This document shows, one piece after another, positions 58,078-64,000 of a stretch of DNA of 64,000 bases. Source of the stretch: Cydia pomonella (lineage: Eukaryota > Arthropoda > Insecta > Lepidoptera > Tortricidae). The stretch lies in NCBI RefSeq assembly GCF_033807575.1, contig NC_084706.1, positions 20,250,725 to 20,314,724 on the forward strand, read 5' to 3'. Below the pieces are notes generated by a model. It ran no database searches and was not told the DNA's origin. It saw nothing but the letters and a program-made list of their open reading frames with translations. Both the position numbers and the translations under genes were made by a program. The stretch's first letter is position 1; the number at the start of each line of letters is the position of its first letter.

Positions 58078-61000
58078 GGACGGACATGGCGAAACTATAA
58101 GGGTACCTAGTTGACTACGGAACCCTAAAAAAAGATTCACATCCTGATTACGTCTCTGGTTTTATAACGAGCAGTTCTCCTAATATATTATGTGAAAAAA
58201 AAAAGATTCACATCCTGTTTACGTCTCTGACTTTATAACGAGCAGTTCTCCTAATATATTATGTGAAAAAAAAAAGATTCACATCCTGATTACGTCTCTG
58301 GTTTTATAACGAGCAAGTCTCTTATTATATTATTTCAATGAACACAATAAGGAAATTGTTACCAATTAATGATGTTAATTGTCTTATTGTATAAATATTA
58401 TTTCCTGTCCAATAAGAAAATTAATATTACCCAACCGCTCTTGTTTAATGCTCTGTATCAAATTCCCATGACGCCAGAGGTTTTATCCTGTACACAAGTA
58501 CAATAGAATTAAGTAGGTTATTAAAACTTTCCTTTTAGTAAAATTTTCTTCTTGTGCGCCAATTTTAAACGAAGATATTTTGTAGGATGCTTAATATGGA
58601 GAAATATAGAAAAAATCTAGAAAAACTAATGTATTAAGCATCTTGGGATTCTTGGGTCCCCCTCATCAGTCCCCCGATGCGACTCCCGTGGACTCCTAAA
58701 AGGTCGGTTACCGTCCTGATTGAAATTTAATAATAAGCCCGTTTAAAGAGCGCCATGCATTAGAAAGGGACAACATGGTTCGTCCCTAAATCGCTGTCAA
58801 ACTTCGGTTTTGTAGGAAGTTTCATTTCTGTACGACAAAAAATTTTGTACATCGGATTTTCGGCTTCGTCGAGCGTTGTCTCTTTCACTCTCGTTGTCTT
58901 CCATATTCTCTTTTCAAGGACCGATGTGCTATATTTATCGTCGGATACTGTACTATTATTTTTCCTGTAGTTATACATACTTTCATCTACCTAGATGTAC
59001 CTATTTTAAATGAATTATACGTAAAACCGTTTTAATTGTTTTATTTACTAAATAGATAACTATGCTATATATAGTTTGCAATAGGTTTATTAAACGGCTC
59101 TCATTCTCATTTCGCAGAATTATCGACTTTCGATATAAAACCAGAGCCTATACCCATTTTGGGTCACTGGTGGGGTTCCGAAGCCGTTAACGACAACAAC
59201 AAGATAGTGGGGGGACAAGAGGCCTGGATCGAGGACCATCCGTACCAGGTTTCCTTCATAGTGAACAACTCCTACTTCTGCGGAGGATTCATCGTGAGCG
59301 AGACATACATCCTCACGGCGGCTCATTGTGCTCAGGAGTAAGTTACAACAATATGTACAACGGTATGTTCTTTATACCACGTCTGTAGCAAACAAGCATA
59401 TGGCCCGCCTGATGGTAAGCAGTCACTGTAGCCTATGAACGCCTGAAACTTCAGAGGTGGCGTTGCCAACACTTTAAAACCTGTACAGCCGGAGCGTCTG
59501 CGGGAGGAAATTCCTCTTAAATCGCACACGTCCATTTAGGCTCTTGTGAAGATGACACCCTGCTGACGGCGAGCGGTGTGATGATAGAAAGCGGCCGTTG
59601 GCATCGTGTCAAACAATTCTTCAGAGCACAACCCATTGTACGCGGTAGAACACACACATAAGGACGCAAAGTCTCTCCTTATGTAGACTTAAAGGTCCAA
59701 TGCCATGTAAAGAATATGGTTTCAATAAGTAACAAGCAATTCATAGTTTCGTTTACTGTTAGCTTATAATAAAATAATGGATAGATTAGGACCGAGCCAG
59801 TGCAACCAATGTTAATTAAAAAGATCAAGGACTTAAGCTAGTCTGATGGAGTGGAGAATTATTGCGAAATAACTAGCTTATATCAAACATATATTATGGT
59901 ATTTATAACTACTTACCATTAATTATTGTCTCTTACACTTTTATGTATTTGACCAGACTAGGTACTCTTTCCCTGCCTAAAGATTGTCCGGAAGAACTCG
60001 TTCTCACGAGCGCAGATATCTGCCCCTCTTTTTATTTATAATGTGAGGAATAAAAATGTACTTATTTTATTACAATAATTCAGTGTGGACCCTACAACAG
60101 TGGTACTTCGAGCTGGAAGCGCCTCCCGGAAGAATGGAACCATAATACCCATAGCGGAAGTCATTCCTCATCCGGAATACAACGATCCTCCCTTCGATAA
60201 GGACGTAGCGGTCATGAGGACCGTGGACCCCATTACCTTCTCTGACACCATGCAGCCAATACCACTTCCGAAGCTTCAACGACCTATGAGAGGAGGTACT
60301 AAGATCATGGTGAGCGGCTGGGGGAGAATGAAGGTAAGCAATCTTAACAGTTTTGAATGATTCACGGTTAGTTTCATCGAGCGCGGTCTACACAACTTTG
60401 ACACCCACCCGCTATCTTCAGTTACCCGTGAACAAGATGCATGTAACTGCGTTGAAATATCAGGATCTCAAAAACAATACAAAAAATAATTACGGTTTTA
60501 TATTCTGGTCAATATAAGTCTAGTTAACAATCTTGTTAGGATTCGTGTAACAGTGTATCCTAGAAATCATAGTTTCCCTCTGATTTGGAAGGTTAGATAA
60601 AGTTGTTTTAATACATTTTAAGCATTAGCCGTGCCCGAAGCAAACTTCACAAGAAATAAACGATGTTTCTATTTTGGGAATAGAAAATTTTGTTCCTCAT
60701 ACGAAATTATAACTTACGAGCATACCCCGCATTCTTGGGTGCGGGAACTATTTTGTTTTACGTGTATCCGTGTTTCGTCGGAAACATTCCCGCACAAAAA
60801 ATTCCCGCTCATAAGCATACGAGCATTTTTCCGAATTTATTTCATGTGGAAGTTTCGCATATTTGGAAACTTTCAGACGTCATATTAGTAGCCTAATAGT
60901 GGTATGACCTGCAAACATAAATTCGTAAAGGATGTGAAAATTAATTTCACTGGGTTAGTTACGGCTAAATTGAACTTTTTTTATAATCAATCTGTGGCGG

Positions 61001-61215
61001 TATTTTAAATTCAACTGTATCAATTTTGTATGTACATATACCTCTAAGCCTTGTTTTACTTCCAGCAAGGTGCGTCTAGCATTCCTGAGAGGTTGATGGA
61101 CGTCGAGATTCCCGTGGTGTATTACGCGGCTTGCCTTGCATCCTACCCGGGGATTCTGACCCAAAACATGTGGTGTGGAGGCAACTACTTCTTAGGCGGT
61201 CAGGGAACTTGTCAA
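54996..61215 (+). CDS. Secreted serine protease SP2 (S1 family), 3' end missing at window edge
   Basis: Exons 54996-55056, 59118-59337, 60084-60333 and 61066-61215 join in phase to 227 residues. A hydrophobic signal peptide (MAVFGFSLIALTVITLCCAL) and a roughly 30-residue propeptide lead to NNNK-IVGGQEAW, a canonical trypsin-type activation site (after Lys49). His90 (LTAAHC) and Asp134 (KDVAVMR) are present. Exon 4 ends GGQGTCQ immediately before the expected GDSGGP, so the catalytic-serine exon lies beyond 64000; I did not find it in 61216-64000. The specificity-pocket residue (chymotrypsin 189) is Gly224 rather than Asp, so specificity is probably not tryptic. The gene faces away from SP1, 2.9 kb apart. 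Intron 1 (4.1 kb) is full of transposon debris. Confidence 0.92.
55128..55440 (+). mobile_element. LINE ORF1 C-terminal fragment with 3' UTR, in SP2 intron 1
   Basis: Plus frame reads MVEYVRKKIRYELKVSKS, VVRVPRPLLETIASADFWPK and GVIFRRFRGNLPN, then a stop. This resembles the ORF1 C-terminus of lepidopteran non-LTR elements (DFWP.G..FRRFRG). GC-rich against its surroundings. It is followed directly by a 3' UTR with AATAAA and an (ATTTA)n-like tail, without ORF2. Confidence 0.6.
55495..55650. mobile_element. Foldback MITE, family B, copy 2
   Basis: gagtcagaacaagataagtt ... aacttatcttggtctgactc, with the same loop tcataatttcatagaag as copy 1. Confidence 0.82.
56130..56600 (+). mobile_element. 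Jockey/CR1-like reverse transcriptase fragment
   Basis: Plus frame: VKYGLPQGSVLGPLLFQFCI NDLP, then catalytic YADDTSIIL; after a frameshift near 56380, IENWFTYNGLKINLEKSYYT LF. It covers only the palm-domain core of the reverse transcriptase, truncated at both ends. Confidence 0.85.
56641..56870. repeat. Interspersed repeat, copy 2 (partner 28791-29022)
   Basis: acgcgtgcgggaatgagcac ... actcccttcggttgtgtttt. It directly follows the RT fragment. Confidence 0.75.
57163..57355 (-). repeat. tRNA-derived SINE (family T), minus
   Basis: aaattgactaagtcccacgg ... gccgggattcgaacccacgaccatcgg-type end: B box and anticodon-arm-like head on the minus strand. Truncated tail. Confidence 0.75.
57431..58131 (+). 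mobile_element. Family G repeat, near full-length copy 2
   Basis: Close to 8369-9079 throughout, including the poly-G tract, a shorter (GACA)n (58044-58078) and the end acggaaccctaaaaa. Confidence 0.78.
58133..58340. repeat. Tandem array, 71-bp unit x3
   Basis: agattcacatcctg(a/t)ttacg starts at 58133, 58204 and 58275; the units are almost identical. It begins exactly where the family G copy ends. Confidence 0.9.
58750..58945. repeat. Repeat related to 36120-36440
   Basis: tgtacgacaaaaaattttgt acatcgg and ttcggcttcgtcgagcgttg. See 36120-36440. No gene. Confidence 0.4.
59118..59337 (+). CDS. SP2 exon 2: propeptide, activation site, catalytic histidine
   Basis: Encodes LSTFDIKPEPIPILGHWWGS, then NKIVGGQEAW, FCGGFIVSETYILTAAHCAQ. 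The acceptor is TTTCGCAG and the donor GTAAGT, phase 2. Confidence 0.95.
59366..59545 (-). repeat. LINE 3'-end / family S copy in SP2 intron 2
   Basis: gcaaacaagcatatggcccg ... tgaacgcctgaaacttcaga ... ggagcgtctgcgggaggaaa, the same order as 24687-24925 but more decayed. Confidence 0.65.
60084..60333 (+). CDS. SP2 exon 3: catalytic aspartate
   Basis: Encodes VVLRAGSASRKNG, EVIPHPEYNDPPFDKDVAVM and KIMVSGWGRMK. Asp134 in KDVAVM is the triad aspartate. Acceptor AATTCAG, donor GTAAGC, phase 0. Confidence 0.95.
60334..61065. other. SP2 intron 3, no recognised element
   Basis: AT-rich with short unsupported ORFs. Confidence 0.5.
61066..61215 (+). CDS. SP2 exon 4: region before the catalytic serine
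   Basis: 50 codons: QGASSIPERLMDVEIPVVYY to NMWCGGNYFLGGQGTCQ, with the donor GTAAGT directly after the codon expected to precede GDSGGP. Gly-Thr-Cys-Gln puts glycine at the S1-pocket position. Confidence 0.93.
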
Positions 61216-61249
61216 GTAAGTGAATAAAGTGTGATATAATCTAGTTTAA

Positions 61250-62310
61250 AAAAGCGGCCAAGTGCGAGTCGGACTCGCGCATGAAGGGTTCCGTACCATT
61301 TATGACGTATTAAAAAAAGTCTACTACTAGATCTCGTTCAACATTTTACCACTTTGGTTGGACACACATTTTACCACTTTGGAAGTGTCTCTCGCGAAAA
61401 CTATTCAGTTTAGAAAAAAATGATATTAGAAACCTCAATATCATTTTTGAAGACCTATCCATAGATACCCCACACGTATGGGTTTGATGAAAAAAAAAAT
61501 ATTTTTATTTTATGACTTATTAAAAAAACTACTTACTAGATCTCGTTCAAACCAATTTTCGGTGGAAGTTTGCATGGTAATGTATATCATATTTATTTTT
61601 TTGATTTTTCATTCTGTTATTTTAGAAGTTACAGGGTGGGGGGGGGGGGGGGACACATTTTTTCACTTTGGAAGTGTCTCTCGCGCAAACTATTCAGTTT
61701 AGAAAAAAATGATATTAGACACCTAAATATCATTTTTGAAGACCTATCCATAGATACCCCACACGTATGGGTTTGACGAAAAAAAATTTTTTTTTTTAAT
61801 TTTATGACGTATTAAAAAAAAACTACTTACTCGATCTCGTTCAAACCAATTTTCGGTGGAAGTTTGCATGGCAATGTATATCATATATTTTTATTAGATT
61901 TTTCATTCCGTTATTTTAGAAGTTACGGGGGGGGGGGGGGGACACACACATTTTACCACTTTGGAAGTGTCTCTCGCGCAAACTATTCAGTGTAGAAAAA
62001 AATGATATTAGAAACCTTAATATCATTTTTAAAGACCTATCCATAGATACCCCACACGTATGGGTTTGATGAAAAAAGATTTTTTGAGTTTCAGTTCTAA
62101 GTATGGGGAACCCCCAAAATTTATTGTTTTTTTTTTCTATTTTTGTGTAAAAATCCTAATGCGGTTCATAAAATACATCTACTTACCAAGTTTGAACAGT
62201 ATATGTTTCGGAAAAAAGTGGCGGTGACATAATCGGACAGACAGACGGACATGACGAATCTATAAGGGTTCCGTTTTTTGCCATTTGGCTACGGAACCCT
62301 AAAAAATACA
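61250..62310 (+). mobile_element. Family G-like element with three internal tandem units of about 300 bp
   Basis: Starts gcggccaagtgcgagtcgga and ends ggctacggaaccctaaaaaa. Inside, units beginning tatgacgtattaaaaaa occur near 61301, 61505 and 61803 (the first internally deleted), each with tcgttcaaaccaattttcgg, a G-tract (about 61637-61651; 61926-61940) and atgatattaga(a/c)acct. Lies after SP2 exon 4. Confidence 0.75.
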
Positions 62311-62365
62311 TCTTCATAAGAGCTTGCAAACGTCTAAAAATAAAAACTAAGTAAAATGTCCGGAA

Positions 62366-62951
62366 CGCGTTAATCCTTTGACTGCCAAAGACGTCACCTG
62401 GGCTATAACCGCGAAAATCGAAATTCGTCAATTACGTATTTTTTGTATGATTTGATATGACATTTTTTTTATCCAATTCTAAAATGAAAAGTAGCTACTG
62501 TATGTAATTGCATAATTTCTATAGTAATCTAAATTGTATTTTTTTTCTTATTTAATGCATGTTAATTATAAGACGTGTTTTGAAAAGATATGTCCCGCTG
62601 AGTTTCTTGCCGGTCCAGATTGGGATACCCTACTCCAATTGAGGGGGGATTAAAATCTTCTCGGGTCAGAGGTGTAGGGTTAGAGCCGGTGTAGCTTTAT
62701 TTGACGTTCATAAGCGCATTGTAATATGCCTACTTGAATAATAAACAATCTTTATCTTTTATCTTTACGGGCATTTTTCTCTGTCACTGTAATTACGTCT
62801 TAGTGTGAGTAAAAGAGAAAGATCCCAGCAATTTTCGAATTTCGCTTTTCGCGGCAGATCCCCTGAAGAGCGCGGCTACAGCCACCTTCGTGCATCCGAC
62901 AAGGTCCACGATATCGCGCCGCACATGATAGGCGTGGCTTTCAAAGGGTTA
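62366..62951. mobile_element. Repeat with inverted ends, containing a LINE tail
   Basis: gttaatcctttgactgcc and ggctttcaaagggttaa are near-inverse ends. Inside, 62573-62765 is a LINE 3' UTR (tgagtttcttgccggtccag ... ttgaataataaacaatcttt) with a (TTTATCT)n tail. Confidence 0.55.
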
Positions 62952-63049
62952 AAACAATAACATTTTGACAGCCGTTTAGGACTTTCTGAATATATTATAT
63001 CTTACGTGATAAAAGTCACTATAAATTGAATACACTAATCATAAGTACT

Positions 63050-63240
63050 AGCATAGGTGCTGTGGTATTTCCGGACATATATGACCTTCAAACCTTCAAG
63101 AAAAGAGCTCCCTCTCCCATCTTAAAGACCGGCCACTTACAACCCCTCTGGTGTTGCGGATGTCCATGGGCAGCGGTTATCGCATACCATCAGGCGATCC
63201 ATCTGCTCGTTCGCATCATATATCGTAAAAAAATCTGCCC
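63050..63240 (+). mobile_element. Non-LTR retrotransposon 3' end
   Basis: tttccggacatatatgacct tcaaaccttcaagaaaagag encodes VFPDIYDLQTFKKRA, an RT C-terminal word. It is followed by tccatgggcagcggttatcg cataccatcaggcg and a short A-tail. Confidence 0.65.
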
Positions 63241-64000
63241 GCAATAACCGCATAAAAGTCGTTAAACGTTAGCACCCTGCACTGACTTTTACCTCCTTTG
63301 GGGTGGATTTGAAAAAAAAGTTTCCCATATCTTATTCCACCAATGACTTTAACATATAACTGTTATTGAAAACGAGGTATTTACTAGGTATACTTTTGTT
63401 TACGAGTTTTCGATATTTCAGCACTTTAGCATAGTAAATAACATACATATTATATTACATAGTACGATCATCATAGAGTCAGACCTAAATAACTTTAAAC
63501 AGACATGGCATGGCATTTTTTATGGCATTCCATACTCCGTCACATCAAAGTCAAAGTCTTTGCGGAATTATTTTGGTCCAAAGGGTGTAGCAGGATAGCC
63601 TAGGAAAAATTGCCCCCAGCGATTTTGGGCCGAAACTGTAATCAAACGATGCCTTTTGGGGAGGTTATACTCTGCACAAAGTTTCATCCCTCTGTTACCC
63701 CCTGGGGGTGAAAAAAACCCGATTAACCCCAAAACTGTTTTAATTATTTTTTCCTAAACTATGAAAGTGACGAATTTCAAATTTCGTACAAATATTAATA
63801 AGACTAAAAGCTATGTGCTAAAAAAATATTAACCCCTAACCATTGAAATTCTTGTAAAAAAAACAAAAATAAAAAAAGAATCAACCTGTATATCGAGTTT
63901 GGCTCATGGTACCACACCATTTTTTTTTTCAAAAATGAACCAGTTTATATTCTACATGATACAAAAGTTTCATGGACCTACTCCAGAAGGAACATTGCGA
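63241..64000. other. Right edge: SP2 intron 4, no recognised feature
   Basis: Searched on the plus strand for the GDSGGP exon of SP2; not found here. Confidence 0.5.

Noticed and set aside
61216..64000. Last exon of SP2
   Set aside because: Searched the plus strand for a GDSGGP-coding segment after a CAG acceptor; not present.

Overview
The window is nuclear DNA from an insect, almost certainly a moth or butterfly. It is AT-rich, its genes have many short exons with GT-AG introns, and the introns and spacers are packed with foldback MITEs, tRNA-derived SINEs and 5'-truncated LINE tails typical of Lepidoptera. There are no bacterial-type operons, CRISPR arrays or rRNA operons. I cannot name the species.

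Three multi-exon gene systems are readable. (1) Two tandem paralogues of the CD36/class B scavenger receptor family lie on the minus strand. Gene A (40813 down to 22462) is complete: ten coding exons whose phases all join, giving 518 residues with one membrane segment at each end. Gene B is cut by the left edge: only exons 1 (12259-12372) and 2 (3090-3247) are inside. The paralogues are near-identical in exon 2, and a non-coding block upstream of exon 1 is also conserved. (2) A secreted trypsin-fold serine protease, SP1 (minus, 52105 to 43453, five exons, 292 residues), has a complete catalytic triad but an unusual zymogen activation site. (3) A second secreted serine protease, SP2 (plus, from 54996), is divergently arranged and runs off the right edge before the exon with its catalytic serine. 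Two short THAP zinc-finger first exons lie antisense inside intron 1 of gene A.

Layout: 1-12.4 kb, gene B with a 9-kb intron full of foldback elements. 12.4-22.4 kb, the spacer between the CD36 genes, dominated by a 1.9-kb inverted array of 120-bp units that looks like a Foldback-type transposon, next to a 105-bp tandem array. 22.4-42.5 kb, gene A and its upstream region; its introns hold LINE pieces, MITEs, a 5S-rRNA-derived fragment, a decayed tandem array of exon 8 and a twin-primed inverted LINE. 43.4-52.2 kb, SP1 with a degenerate reverse transcriptase in its last intron. 52.2-64 kb, the spacer and SP2, again with many repeats.

The CD36-type proteins would be membrane receptors or lipid/carotenoid transporters. 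The two proteases are secreted and probably act outside the cell. Nothing in the sequence ties the receptors and proteases to one pathway. No wholly new gene system is evident. The strongest unusual items are the Foldback-like 120-bp element, the exon-8 mini-array with surviving donor-like sites, the conserved promoter block of the receptor pair and the odd SP1 activation site.
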